A stretch of 64,000 bases of DNA. It comes from Gelidibacter pelagius. Its GTDB lineage: Bacteria > Bacteroidota > Bacteroidia > Flavobacteriales > Flavobacteriaceae. The notes under the pieces were generated by a model. It did not search any database and was not told the origin of the DNA. It saw nothing but the letters and a program-made list of their open reading frames with translations. Numbering within the stretch: the stretch's first letter is position 1; each line of letters begins with the position of its first letter. The translations under genes were made by a program, and so were the position numbers. The stretch covers positions 1 to 64,000 of the forward strand of contig NZ_JAGEVG010000004.1 of assembly GCF_017581925.1 (NCBI RefSeq), in the 5' to 3' direction. This document shows, one piece after another, positions 36,613 through 46,404 of the stretch.

Positions 36613-37658
36613 TAGAAAACACCCCAGATTTAGAAGATCAAAATGATGATGATTTGTATGAGCATTACGCTTTTACAGCAGAAAAAGGTCAAACCCCACT
36701 GCGTATCGATAAATACTTGATGAATTTCATTGAGAACGCAACCCGAAATAAAATTCAGGCAGCCGCCAAAAATGGTAGTATCTATGTCAATGACATTCCT
36801 GTAAAATCCAATTATAAGGTCAAACCTTTCGATAAGATCCGTGTGCTTTTTGAGCATCCCCCTTATGAATATTTGCTCACACCAGAAGACATCCCGCTTA
36901 ATATTGTATATGAAGATGATGATTTACTTGTGGTGAATAAAGAAGCCGGCATGGTGGTACATCCAGGGCATGGTAATTATTCGGGAACGCTCATCAACGC
37001 TCTGATATTTCATTTTGAAAATCTGCCCAATAACTCCAGCAACAGGCCTGGTTTGGTGCATCGTATTGACAAGGACACCAGCGGATTGTTGGTCATTGCC
37101 AAAACCGAAGCTGCCATGGCCAATCTGTCAAAGCAATTCTTCAATAAAACCAGTGAGCGCGAATATATTGCGATTGTATGGGGCAATGTTGAGGAGGATG
37201 AAGGTACTATTGAAGGTAATATAGGCAGACACCCCAAAAACAGGTTGCAAAACACCGTGTATTTAGATGATGATGAAGCAAAGGGCAAACCTGCCGTCAC
37301 ACACTACAAAGTCATTGAGCGCTTGGGGTACGTGACCTTAGTGTCCTGTAAGTTGGAAACTGGGCGTACACACCAAATCCGTGTGCACATGAAACATATT
37401 GGGCATACATTATTTAACGATGCACGTTATGGTGGAGAGAAGATCTTAAAAGGGACTACCTTTTCAAAATATAAGCAATTTGTTGACAATTGCTTCAAAA
37501 TATTACCACGTCAGGCGCTGCATGCCAAAACCTTGGGTTTTGAACACCCTACAACAGGTAAGTTTATGAGTTTCGATTCTGAAATTCCGCAAGATATGCA
37601 GGAATGTATTGCCAAATGGCAGCATTATGCCAAACATAAGGATATGGATCCGGAATAG
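36609..37658 (+). CDS. rluD: RluA-family pseudouridine synthase (RluD-like)
   Basis: 349 residues: N-terminal S4 RNA-binding domain (about 29-85, LRIDKYLMNFIENATRNKIQ) and a catalytic domain with the nucleophile D154 in HRIDKDTSGLLV, plus GRTHQIRVHMKHIGHTLFND. By length and S4 domain it is of the RluD type, which modifies helix 69 of 23S rRNA; the exact target is an inference. The ATG overlaps the PASTA gene stop by 4 nt. A small hairpin follows the stop at 37662-37680. Confidence 0.92.
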   Translation: MIENTPDLEDQNDDDLYEHYAFTAEKGQTPLRIDKYLMNFIENATRNKIQAAAKNGSIYVNDIPVKSNYKVKPFDKIRVLFEHPPYEYLLTPEDIPLNIVYEDDDLLVVNKEAGMVVHPGHGNYSGTLINALIFHFENLPNNSSNRPGLVHRIDKDTSGLLVIAKTEAAMANLSKQFFNKTSEREYIAIVWGNVEEDEGTIEGNIGRHPKNRLQNTVYLDDDEAKGKPAVTHYKVIERLGYVTLVSCKLETGRTHQIRVHMKHIGHTLFNDARYGGEKILKGTTFSKYKQFVDNCFKILPRQALHAKTLGFEHPTTGKFMSFDSEIPQDMQECIAKWQHYAKHKDMDPE

Positions 37659-37987
37659 TCGAAGTCATTTACCATGACTTTTCATCAGAGCAGTTAATTT
37701 TAATAGAACTTTCATTTGGACGTTACCCTCTTCCAATAAATTTACAGAGGGTCATGTTTTTATTTCTCGCTCTCTCCCGATAATTATTGCGAGAGGAGCT
37801 CAAACATGCCGTTTCAAATACAAAGTATTCACGAGAACATAATTATCACCTAAAAGAGGACGAGTAACGCATAACGTAGTGAATGAGCTAATTGCTGTTT
37901 CGTTTCGTATCTTTGCAAATTGAATATTCGCAATAATTTGACGCAACCAATTGGGATAACTCACAATAGACTCTATTTTAAAAAATT
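37659..37987. other. Gene-free spacer
   Basis: Starts with a 7-bp hairpin AAGTCAT-TTACC-ATGACTT (37662-37680) followed by TT, a weak terminator for the pseudouridine synthase. 37770-37796 is a decayed CTCCCGATA-type palindrome. A -7 box TATCTTTG (37908-37915) probably belongs to the following lipoprotein gene. No coding potential seen. Confidence 0.6.
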
Positions 37988-38509
37988 ATGAAAAATAATA
38001 TTTATATCATTGCATTCTTGATGATTGGAAGCTTAGTTATTTCCTGTTCTACTGACTATGATTTGAACTATCAAAATAACTATGAAGAAAGCCATAAGGC
38101 TTGGTTGGATTTTAAAAAGCTATCCGGAAACTCTTATCAATATACTGTTGTTGGTAGTTCTTGGACAGGTTTTAGATGGGAAACAACTATAACGATACTG
38201 AAAGGAGAAGCCGTTGAGAGACATTTCAAATTTAGCGATCCTGATGATGTTCCGGACCAGAACGTGGAATGGATTGAGAAGGGGCAAGAAGTGGGAAGTC
38301 ACCAAGATCAAGCTGCAGAGGCCTTGACTTTAGACGAAATATATGCTAAGGCTAAAAAGGAATGGTTGATTAAAAGAGAAAATGCAAAGGTCTATTTTGA
38401 GACAGACTACAACGGATTGATATCCACCTGTGGTTATGTCGAAAACGGTTGTATGGACGATTGTTTCGTAGGCATTAAGATTAAAAATATAGAGCGTTTG
38501 TCACCTTAA
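37988..38509 (+). CDS. DUF6174-like lipoprotein
   Basis: 173 residues. A lipoprotein signal peptide with lipobox VISC (about residues 17-20), then a small domain matching DUF6174: SHKAWLDFKKLSGNSYQYTV near the start, ITILKGEAVERHF in the middle, and STCGYVENGCMDDCFVGIKIKNI at the end. Two cysteines in GYVENGCMDDC could pair after export. Function unknown. It has its own -7-like box at 37908 and stands alone. Confidence 0.8.
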   Translation: MKNNIYIIAFLMIGSLVISCSTDYDLNYQNNYEESHKAWLDFKKLSGNSYQYTVVGSSWTGFRWETTITILKGEAVERHFKFSDPDDVPDQNVEWIEKGQEVGSHQDQAAEALTLDEIYAKAKKEWLIKRENAKVYFETDYNGLISTCGYVENGCMDDCFVGIKIKNIERLSP

Positions 38510-38658
38510 TTTATCATTAAGTTTCAAAATATGACATTTCTTAGCAGAAAGTCTGTTGATATGATATACCTCATTTCCCAATTGCAATTTGATTCGTAAC
38601 TTTGCATGTTAAGAGTGTATTAATCTAACAAAAGATACCCGCTTTAGTGGGGAAAATT

Positions 38659-39417
38659 ATGAAACTTGTATTATCGCCAGCAAAAACCTTAGATTTTGAA
38701 ACGGAATTGCCCACAGATCAAACTACGCAACCTGATTTTTTAAAACAATCCGAGCGTCTCAATAAAGTCCTCAAAAAGAAATCAGTTAAGGCTTTAGCAG
38801 AGCTTATGGGGATCTCGAAAGATTTGAGCCAGCTCAATTATGATCGTAATCAGGATTGGGAAATGCCATTCACAAAAGACAATGCGAGACCTGCGATTTA
38901 TGCCTTTAGCGGCGATGTTTATAGAGGTTTAGATGCCTATACCATTCCTAAAAATAAAATAGAGAAAGTTCAGGATACCGTACGTATTCTTTCTGGATTG
39001 TACGGCATTTTAAAGCCATTGGACTTGATGCAACCTTACCGTTTGGAAATGGGCACTAAATTGAGCATCGGAAAAAATAAAAATTTATACGAATTTTGGA
39101 AAGAAGATATTACTAAAGCTTTAAATGCCGAGTTGAAAGATGATGAGATATTCCTTAACTTAGCGAGTGTTGAATATTTTAAAGCCATAGATAAAAAGGC
39201 TTTAAAAGTTCCTGTGATAGATGTGGATTTCAAGGAATTGAAAAATGGGGAGTATAAGACCATCGGAATTTATGCCAAATTAGCACGCGGACTCATGACC
39301 CGATATATTATAGATAATGATGCAAAGACCATTGATGATGTGAAGGGCTTTGACAAGGAAAACTACAGATTTCATGAAAAGCTATCTGTAGAAAATAAAT
39401 TGGTTTTTACGAGATAG
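38659..39417 (+). CDS. yaaA: Peroxide stress protein YaaA
   Basis: 252 residues of the YaaA/DUF328 family, which in E. coli limits free iron and DNA damage under hydrogen peroxide. Family motifs: MKLVLSPAKTLDFE at the N terminus, FSGDVYRGLDAY, RILSGLYGILKPLDLMQPYRLEMGT and NLASVEYFKAI. The ATG at 38659 fits the family; an upstream in-frame GTG (38647) would add only four residues. A -7-like TAACTTTG (38597-38604) lies upstream. Single gene. Confidence 0.94.
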   Translation: MKLVLSPAKTLDFETELPTDQTTQPDFLKQSERLNKVLKKKSVKALAELMGISKDLSQLNYDRNQDWEMPFTKDNARPAIYAFSGDVYRGLDAYTIPKNKIEKVQDTVRILSGLYGILKPLDLMQPYRLEMGTKLSIGKNKNLYEFWKEDITKALNAELKDDEIFLNLASVEYFKAIDKKALKVPVIDVDFKELKNGEYKTIGIYAKLARGLMTRYIIDNDAKTIDDVKGFDKENYRFHEKLSVENKLVFTR

Positions 39418-39452
39418 CTTTATGATGATAGAAACAAATTCGACCCAAACTT

Positions 39453-39584
39453 TTAAGGTTTAGACTTCTTTTCTAAATTGATTTTTTCAAGTGTGGTTGG
39501 TCTTTTTTTTATCCTAAGACGTTTTACACCGTACGATCCACGTTGAATTTTTCCTCGTCTCGTTTTTTTATCGCCTTTTCCCAT
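39453..39584 (-). CDS. 30S ribosomal protein bTHX
   Basis: A 43-residue, very basic protein read on the minus strand: it begins MGKGDKKTRRGKIQRGSYG and ends LEKINLEKKSKP. The MGKGDKKT-RGKI start is the hallmark of bTHX, a small peptide that sits in the head of the 30S subunit in Thermus and Bacteroidota. It has about 20 Lys/Arg and no other recognisable fold. It lies between convergent yaaA and the divergent TPR gene and is easily missed because of its length. Confidence 0.9.
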   Translation of the reverse strand: MGKGDKKTRRGKIQRGSYGVKRLRIKKRPTTLEKINLEKKSKP

Positions 39585-39686
39585 TGTTATTATAGTTTAA
39601 TTGTAGTTAAAATGAAGTAATCCTGAAGGTACTCAATTTTTAGAACTACAAACCGATACCTTCAGACTTTAATCATAATTTAACAG

Positions 39687-40406
39687 ATGTACTTTTATTT
39701 TATTATTGCTTTTCAGGCCTTTTGTATCTATCATCTATTCAAAAATAGAAAGTCCTTTTATTGGATTTTTGCGATTATATTTTTGCCACTGGTTGGCTGT
39801 GTCGCGTATTTGGTTACCCAAGTTCCCAAAAAGAATGATTCTGAAAAAATTCAGGAAAATATCAAGAAAAGAATCAATCCTTCCAATAAGTTAAAGGCAA
39901 TGCAACAAAAGCTTGACTTTGCGGACACCTATCTCCATAGGGTCAATCTTGCCGATGCCTATCTGGAGGCCAATGATTATACGGCTGCTATTGAGCACTA
40001 TAACATCGCCTTGGAGGACAAGACACAAAACGACTTTTTCGTTAAAGAGCATTTGATCAAATCCTATTATAATATCAAAGATTATGACCAGGTGATTGAA
40101 CATAGCGACGGTTTGGAAAGTCATAACGAGTTTGAAAAATCAGAAGTTCCATTTCTTTATGGGATGGCCTTGGCAGAAAAGGGCAGGACAGAAGAAGCAG
40201 AGGCCTTATTGAGAATGATTGACAGGCCTTATTCCAACTATAATGAACGTGTCGCGTTTGCGAAACTGATGTTGAGTATTGATAAAACCTCTGATGCCAA
40301 AGAAATTTTGGAAGAGCTCTCTATTGAAATGCAAAATATGACATCAACCAACCAACGCATTTATAAAGAGACCATTCTTGAGGTTGAAAAATTGAAAAAA
40401 AGTTTG
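39687..40406 (+). CDS. Membrane-anchored TPR protein
   Basis: 240 residues (the frame runs MYFYFIIAF to KKSL, stop at 40407-40409). The N terminus has a hydrophobic hairpin (about 1-42, FYWIFAIIFLPLVGCVAYLV) of the PLDc_N-like type, followed by a basic linker and tetratricopeptide-like helices (about 75-235, NLADAYLEANDYTAAIEHYNIALEDK). It probably scaffolds protein interactions at the inner-membrane face. The glycosylase-like gene begins directly after its stop codon. Confidence 0.75.
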
Positions 40407-40409
40407 TAG

Positions 40410-41126
40410 TTGTTTTTTCACGAACACCCATATCCGCCATTTATTAAAAACGATACCACAAAACTGATTGTTGGAACTTTGCCGCCGCCACGCTTCTCAG
40501 TTGGCGAATTGTTGGAAAAGGATGTCGATTTTTGCTATGGCAGCTATTTTAATTCGTTGTGGTTATTTATTGATGAGATTTATAAGCTCCATCTGCGATT
40601 TGATAATTCGGAAGAAGCCGTTGCTCAACGGAAAACCTTTTTAATTGAACATAAAATTGGGATCTGCGATATTGTAGAAAGTTGTGAGCGGGAAAAAATA
40701 AATGCCTCTGACTTGGGCATGACCAATATTCACTTGCGCAACCTGATCGGATATCTTCAAAACTATCCCAATATCGACACCTTATTATTTACGGGTGGCA
40801 ATAGCAAAAATGGTCCGGAATATTTCTTCAGAAAACATTTAAAAACCTACGGATTGAAATTGAAAGTGGTATCTGATGAGGTACCACGAATCCATGAATT
40901 TGAACTTCCCGCCAAACTAAACACAGTTAAAGATGCAAGTATATCATCTCAAGTAAAACCCGGAGATCTTCAAACTCGAACTATCAAAACAGTCTCCCTT
41001 ACTTCAGGATCAGGAGCGGCAAATATTTCCATTAGCAGGATGCCTCTATACCAACATCTAAAGGCCAAAAACCCCAATTTCAATACCTTCGATTTTAGAG
41101 TGCTTCAGTACCGTGAGTTTATTTGA
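40410..41126 (+). CDS. Uracil-DNA-glycosylase-superfamily protein
   Basis: 238 residues resembling the MUG/HDG-like branch of the uracil-DNA glycosylase fold: an N-terminal IVGTLPPPRF motif, FCYGSYFNSLW where family members have a substrate-pocket aromatic, and LLFTGGNS plus a C-terminal VSLTSGSGAANISIS in place of the usual loop. It may remove damaged bases, but no catalytic residue can be assigned with confidence. No ATG exists near the start: the frame opens with TTG at 40410, immediately after the TAG of the TPR gene, and homologous proteins start at this position. Confidence 0.72.
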   Translation: MFFHEHPYPPFIKNDTTKLIVGTLPPPRFSVGELLEKDVDFCYGSYFNSLWLFIDEIYKLHLRFDNSEEAVAQRKTFLIEHKIGICDIVESCEREKINASDLGMTNIHLRNLIGYLQNYPNIDTLLFTGGNSKNGPEYFFRKHLKTYGLKLKVVSDEVPRIHEFELPAKLNTVKDASISSQVKPGDLQTRTIKTVSLTSGSGAANISISRMPLYQHLKAKNPNFNTFDFRVLQYREFI

Positions 41127-41235
41127 GTCAACACCACTTTTGAATGTGTTAATTTTTTGCGATGTATTTCGTAAATTGTGTCATTAGCAAGAGGTGATTT
41201 TAATTTGATCCTTCGTAACATCGCAGAACATTCCT

Positions 41236-42027
41236 ATGAAAAGAATCTTACAAATTAGCAATGGTATTGCGCTCGTTTCCACTATTATCATCAATTATAT
41301 TTCCAATACTGGTGCTATCAACAACACAACTATCGGTGAGGTTTCAGGTGATTTGAATTCACTTTTTACTCCAGCAGGCTATGCTTTTTCCATTTGGGGA
41401 TTTATTTACTTATTACTCATTGGTTTTATTGTTTATCAGGGGAGAAGCTTATTTGTGAAAGTGAGGGATGATGATTTTGTTTTAAAAATTGGCTGGTGGT
41501 TTGTGATATCATGCCTAGCGAATTCTGCATGGGTGTTTTTATGGCTTTATGGCTATATTGGTTTGTCCTGTGTGTTCATCTTTTTGCTGTTGTTCTCGTT
41601 ATTAAAAATTGTGATAAACAATGCGATGGAATTGTGGGATGCACCCATTTCTGTGATCGCTTTTTTATGGTGGCCTTTTGTGTTTTATAGCGGTTGGGTT
41701 ACCGTAGCAAGTATTGCCAACGTGTCTTCCTATTTAACAAAAATAGAGTGGAGCGGCTTTGGAATGTCTGAAGAGGCATGGACGATTTTCATGATTATTG
41801 TGGCCTTGATCATTAATTTAATTGTGACTTGGACTCGAAATATGCGTGAATTTGCCTTGGTTGGCGCTTGGGCACTCATAGCCATTGCCTATACCAATTA
41901 TGAGCATGAAGTCACAATTGCCTATGTAGCGGGCGGTGCAGCCCTTGTTCTCATTGTGAGCAGTTTGACCCATGGATACATCAATAGAGAGACAAATCCG
42001 ATGGCGAAGTTGAAAGCCTATTTTTAA
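41236..42027 (+). CDS. Tryptophan-rich sensory protein (TspO/MBR-like)
   Basis: 263 residues, predominantly hydrophobic, with about seven membrane segments. The signature LFTPAGYAFSIWGFIYLLL and many tryptophans (WWFVISCLANSAWVFLW, WWPFVFYSGW) relate it to TspO/MBR proteins, though it is longer than classic five-helix TspO. The ligand (porphyrin or sterol in TspO) is not predictable. Its stop codon overlaps that of the convergent DUF695 gene within the tetramer TTAA at 42024-42027. Confidence 0.82.
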   Translation: MKRILQISNGIALVSTIIINYISNTGAINNTTIGEVSGDLNSLFTPAGYAFSIWGFIYLLLIGFIVYQGRSLFVKVRDDDFVLKIGWWFVISCLANSAWVFLWLYGYIGLSCVFIFLLLFSLLKIVINNAMELWDAPISVIAFLWWPFVFYSGWVTVASIANVSSYLTKIEWSGFGMSEEAWTIFMIIVALIINLIVTWTRNMREFALVGAWALIAIAYTNYEHEVTIAYVAGGAALVLIVSSLTHGYINRETNPMAKLKAYF

Positions 42028-43124
42028 TGGTGAGGCAAATAGCGATCAAATGATTGCCAGTATTTGTCTTTGTATAGGTCAAATGTGATGTCTAATTTGT
42101 TTTTATAGTCCTGCTGCATATTATGAAGAACTTTTGAGGGTTTTCTAAAGTCAATACATGCAAAGTAGACTTCTCTAAGAGAATCGGCGGTTTCTCTTCC
42201 AATATTTAAATAGCCTTCTGAATCTTTCAATTCTTTCATGATTTGATCTTCTATCTCGTTGAGGAGTTGATAGGTGTCAGAATCTGGCAAACCATTATTG
42301 TTTTCGCCGTTATATGCTATTTTAACCGTTGCAATCCATGGATGTGAGGCTTTACTGTCCCATTGCAATAAATCAGTGTTGACAATGGCAATTAAAGGCA
42401 ACCCATTCTCTAAGGTAGCTTCCATGCTCGAATAAGTATCGTTCTCGGTATCGTGTCTGAGTCCATGATATTTTTCAACAAATTCCTTTTCTCTCCAAAT
42501 TAAAAAATCGTTTAATTTGTTAAATGGTATAAGCTCTTGTGTGGCATCTGAGGGATCTATAATGTTGAGACGATCAATTGCAGTCACTGAATTTAATTCG
42601 CCTAAATTATTGTCTAAAGTCAAATAGACACCATTATCCATCACAGATTTGTCCTGTCCATTGTAGTCCTTATAAGCAATGGTGAGATCTATTATATCTG
42701 GCATATTGGGATGATCAGTAGCGTAGAAACTCAATTTATCTGCATCAAATTTATAGCCTTCCATTTCAATTCCAAACGGGTTATCTGGCTTTGAAGGTTG
42801 TTTGAGTGCGGTAAATTTCCAATGCTCTAAATCTGGAGCAGCCCTAACCAGTTCTTCAACAAAAACGATATTTTTTATGATGCCGTCGGGTGTGAAGATT
42901 ATTTCGGCAGTGGTATCATCAGTCATACCAACCAAAAACCAAATGCCCTCATTTATTTGGTCAAGTTTTGGTCCTAGCTTATTGAAAAAGCTTTTCTGGA
43001 TATCGCCTTTGTTCTTGATTACATTATAAAAGGTTTTTTCGTTGTCTTTAAACCAATTCCAAAAATCAGCGTAGGAGGCAATGTTCTCTGGTTTATTATC
43101 AAACAATTTTTTGAATATGCTCAT
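42024..43124 (-). CDS. DUF695 domain protein
   Basis: 366 residues, soluble. The N-terminal half (about 1-130, SIFKKLFDNKPENIASYADFWNWF) is of a type I know only as an accessory to DUF695; the C-terminal half (about 225-365, ENGLPLIAIVNTDLLQWDSKASHPWIATVKIAYNGENNNGLPDSDTY) is the DUF695 domain. Function unknown; no metal or catalytic motif is visible. It converges on the TspO-like gene and shares a stop tetramer with it. Confidence 0.8.
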   Translation of the reverse strand: MSIFKKLFDNKPENIASYADFWNWFKDNEKTFYNVIKNKGDIQKSFFNKLGPKLDQINEGIWFLVGMTDDTTAEIIFTPDGIIKNIVFVEELVRAAPDLEHWKFTALKQPSKPDNPFGIEMEGYKFDADKLSFYATDHPNMPDIIDLTIAYKDYNGQDKSVMDNGVYLTLDNNLGELNSVTAIDRLNIIDPSDATQELIPFNKLNDFLIWREKEFVEKYHGLRHDTENDTYSSMEATLENGLPLIAIVNTDLLQWDSKASHPWIATVKIAYNGENNNGLPDSDTYQLLNEIEDQIMKELKDSEGYLNIGRETADSLREVYFACIDFRKPSKVLHNMQQDYKNKLDITFDLYKDKYWQSFDRYLPHH

Positions 43125-43391
43125 AGCGTTTTTTTAAAATGAGACGTGATACTGTAATTTATTAACTAAAAATCGAGTTCTAATTATTCCTCAGCAATAT
43201 TACTTAATTCTTTCAATCGTGTTGAGAACATCTCAAAATAAATTTTATATAGAATTATGTGTGAGGTAATTCAGATGTATATTTTTATGATTTGAATTGT
43301 AAATTCTCCACAATCCTGTTTTTTAATTAAAATCTGTCATCACATTGGTAGTCTGGGAACAGTTCTTTACGTACGTTTTGAAAAGCTTGGG

Positions 43392-45197
43392 TTAATTGGT
43401 TTCTTTTTTCGCCTTAAACGTTCCATTCGGCTGAATCAGGTTCATCTCTGTAATGACGTCTTCAGATTCCAAAAACTCAATTTTATACCCATCGGCTACT
43501 TTAAGTGAAAACTTATGTTTTTCTGTAGGCATCAGTTCATATTCTGGTTGGCCGGGAACAAAAAGATAAAGTACAGTCTCGTTTTTGATATAGATTTTTA
43601 GGGTGGTGCCCATCATATTATAATCACCTACATACATTTCCAAATTGGCAGGGCTTACATCTATGGTGTTTGGCGTACGCTTAAATGCAATAGGTTCAAG
43701 TGCTGCTTCCGTTTTCATGGTGACATTAATGATCTCACCACCATCTCCAGTTGCAAAATTTAATCGCATTGGGCTGGCATCAGTGGTGTCGATGTCAGTT
43801 TTGGTCACTTCTAAAGGCTCAAACACATCATAATGGTAATGTTTTAAATATAATTTTTTATGCTTAAGATTTGCAAATAACGAGTCGTTTTCAATAGCCA
43901 CATTAAAGCTGCCGTAGCCCGCATTCTCATAACTGCCCGTATAATCTCTCATGACGTGCGAAGGTTTTGTGTTCTTGACTTGAGTAGTTTCACTGTCTTC
44001 CAGTTTCAATTCTGCTTCCATCTTTTTCGCTTTCTCCTGAGCATCAACAAACCGCTTGGTCCAATCTGTGGTTTTTCCACCCAAGAGTCTATCTGCAATA
44101 GTATTTCTTACTAAGCTTGGCACTGAAGAGCCATTTTGATTTGCCAACACCACAATTCCTAATTTATCACTTGGGAAGAAAGCAACACTTGCTGCAAACC
44201 CATCAATATTACCACCATGTTCCACGCGATAATGGCCTCTGTACGACATGACCATCCATCCATAACCATAATTGGCAAAAAACAGATCAGGGTTTTCTTC
44301 TTCAGGTAATGCACCATTCATTACCATTTGAGAACTCATGGCTTCATTAATATACATTTCTGATAAAATCTGTTGGTCGTAATGCTTCCCCTTGTTGATC
44401 CATAGCTTTAACCAATTTGTCATGTCATTGACGCTACTATAGATACTTCCTGCGGGACTCATGCCGGAGATGTCATAGTAATCCATTTTGCTGATATTAT
44501 CGTTCTTTTTGAGTTCATAACCGAAGGCGGTATTGTCCATCTTTTGCAGCTCGCTTAATAAAGTTTGTGAACGTGACATGCCCAGCGGATCAAAAAACCG
44601 TGTCTTGATATTCTCTTCCCAAGATTGGTCTGTAATCTTTTCTGCAATGACTCCTTGTGCCAAAAACATAAAATTATTATAGTGCCATTCCTGTCTGAGC
44701 CCTGTAAAAGGTTCCTGGTAGGCGATACGCGCAATTAGGCTATCCTTGTCCGCGGATGGAAAAAAATACCAGCTTAAATCATGACGAGGTAGGCCCGTGC
44801 TATGTCGCATCAAATCTTTGATGATGATCTTATTGTCTAAATTATCATTATAGAATTTTAATTCGGGAATATATTTTATGGGACTGTCATCAAACGATAA
44901 TTTGTCTTCCGCTCTTAATTGACCAAGAAGGGCTGAGGTAAATGCTTTTGTGGAAGAACCAATCGCAAAGAGCGTATTGGCATCTGCAGGCACTTTATTT
45001 TCATAATCGCTATAACCAAAACCTTTTGAGTAAATAACTTTGTCACCATCAACGACCGCTACTGCAAAACCAGGCGCTTTCGTGGCCTCTAAAATGGCGT
45101 TGAGGTCTTTATCAAGACCTTTTAGACGCTTGTCAGTTTGTGCGTAGGGAGAGCTAAAAAGGGCGAGACAAAAGAAAAGACAGATAAATTTTTTCAT
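43392..45197 (-). CDS. Secreted serine hydrolase, class C beta-lactamase family
   Basis: 601 residues with a signal peptide (about 1-20, LFSSPYAQ). The penicillin-binding-protein fold (about 25-390) carries the full triad pattern: S81-x-x-K84 in GSSTKAF, Y173-x-N175 in WHYNNF and H327-G-G in VEHGGN. A DUF3471-like beta-rich C-terminal region follows (about 410-600). It could be an esterase, peptidase or peptidoglycan-peptide hydrolase; resistance activity is not implied. It stands alone with 190 nt of uninformative sequence downstream. Confidence 0.9.
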   Translation of the reverse strand: MKKFICLFFCLALFSSPYAQTDKRLKGLDKDLNAILEATKAPGFAVAVVDGDKVIYSKGFGYSDYENKVPADANTLFAIGSSTKAFTSALLGQLRAEDKLSFDDSPIKYIPELKFYNDNLDNKIIIKDLMRHSTGLPRHDLSWYFFPSADKDSLIARIAYQEPFTGLRQEWHYNNFMFLAQGVIAEKITDQSWEENIKTRFFDPLGMSRSQTLLSELQKMDNTAFGYELKKNDNISKMDYYDISGMSPAGSIYSSVNDMTNWLKLWINKGKHYDQQILSEMYINEAMSSQMVMNGALPEEENPDLFFANYGYGWMVMSYRGHYRVEHGGNIDGFAASVAFFPSDKLGIVVLANQNGSSVPSLVRNTIADRLLGGKTTDWTKRFVDAQEKAKKMEAELKLEDSETTQVKNTKPSHVMRDYTGSYENAGYGSFNVAIENDSLFANLKHKKLYLKHYHYDVFEPLEVTKTDIDTTDASPMRLNFATGDGGEIINVTMKTEAALEPIAFKRTPNTIDVSPANLEMYVGDYNMMGTTLKIYIKNETVLYLFVPGQPEYELMPTEKHKFSLKVADGYKIEFLESEDVITEMNLIQPNGTFKAKKETN

Positions 45198-45709
45198 GAC
45201 AGATTAGTTTGGTTGATTGCTTTATGAGTAGTCTTATGTCTGTAAAAGTTACGTTTTTTTGATGAAATGGTTGATTATCGGTCATTATTTTTATGTGTGG
45301 TTGGTAAAAATTCTTTATTTGAAATGGAGATTTTTCGGGTTGTTACAGAGCATAAAGGAAGCAAAATGGTACACAGAGCCGTTTACAATTATTGTAGTGA
45401 TTATTTTTGATACATTACTGGCCAATGTTTTATTATGTAGATTAATTTCAAAATAGTGCAATTTTTGAATCCGTGTAATCCGTGAAATTAGTGTCTAAAA
45501 TTCATTCTGAAAGGAAGCTATTATATAGTGTTTCGTAAGCCTGAATTTTGGCGAGGCAGGGGAGACTTAAAGGTTTCACAAAATCCTCTTGATGTTTAAA
45601 GGAAATTAATGAATCAGTTGAATCAGTGCCATCTGCGTTCTATCAAAGGTTCGAAAAGACTATTTTATGGGGATTGCATTTATTCGGACCTTACTTTATT
45701 CTTTGGGAT
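45198..45709. other. Gene-free spacer with degenerate repeats
   Basis: A 65-codon open frame exists at 45259-45456, but it is composed of AT-rich hydrophobic codons with no family resemblance, so it is not called. 45463-45495 and 45610-45650 contain degenerate pieces like GAATCCGTGTAATCCGTG and GAATCAGTTGAATCAGTG, relatives of the repeats seen at 35837, 55929 and 57708. I see no terminator. Confidence 0.55.
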
Positions 45710-46237
45710 TTAGAAATTTAAAAGTGTTTTCATTGCGTCTATAGATGTGGTGTAGTCAGACATCTTTTTTCCGGCGCCGAGATGGATTGGCATGCCGTTC
45801 ATGCGACTGCTCAATTCTTTCATTGGCATATTTTCTAAGCTTCCAAATTGACATTGCCATAATTTCAAGTCTTGAAGACGGTGGTTTTGAAAACCTGTAG
45901 TCTTTCTATCGTTATCCGTTGGTAAAAAATCCAATCCGCCAATTAGTGTTTCAATTCTTTCAAAATCGGTGATTATCTCGTCATAAACCAATTGCCCGTA
46001 AAACGCATTCTTGAAAACATCTTCGATATCTCGTAAGTCGGATGCTTTTATGTCTGTCAAAATAATGACATACTGAGTTCTGGCATTTGAAACAAGCCAA
46101 CATTTTTTGCGGTCAACATAGAAAATAGTGGCATTCCATTTCCCTAAAATGCCACAGGCTTCATTGGAGCTTTGTGGCTTAACCAATTTTTTGATCAGTT
46201 TTTCTAATTTTTTGGTGGCGTGGATCGGTGTTCGCAT
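45710..46237 (-). CDS. DUF6933-like protein
   Basis: 175 residues from the ATG at 46237 (MRTPIHATKKLEKLIKKL); the frame extends 15 residues upstream to 46282, but the family starts with the IHATKKL element. The region ILGKWNATIFYVDRKKCWLVSNARTQYVIIL resembles DUF6933 (plasmid pRiA4b ORF-3-like) proteins, which contain a WNA-x(4)-DRKKC core. The role is unknown. It lies between a repeat-rich spacer and the gamma-glutamyltransferase gene. Confidence 0.65.
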   Translation of the reverse strand: MRTPIHATKKLEKLIKKLVKPQSSNEACGILGKWNATIFYVDRKKCWLVSNARTQYVIILTDIKASDLRDIEDVFKNAFYGQLVYDEIITDFERIETLIGGLDFLPTDNDRKTTGFQNHRLQDLKLWQCQFGSLENMPMKELSSRMNGMPIHLGAGKKMSDYTTSIDAMKTLLNF

Positions 46238-46404
46238 GTAAATTTGTTTATGAGCTAATAATTGGTTCTTAAAATTATGCAAGATGGAGCTTATAGCTTG
46301 AATACAACATCATCTTTAATTTTTTTACGATAGATGTTTATTGGTGTCAAACATCAAAAAAGGTAAAAGTAATGCAACTAAAACTTAAGGTTTAGTTTCG
46401 CAGA

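Noticed and set aside
43392-45197. Beta-lactamase resistance gene
   Set aside because: The catalytic motifs fit the wide serine-hydrolase class C family; the long C-terminal extension and lack of resistance context make a resistance label unsupported.
45259-45456. 65-codon plus-strand frame, hydrophobic
   Set aside because: No family resemblance, and composed of the AT-rich codons expected by chance; no supporting promoter or terminator was seen.
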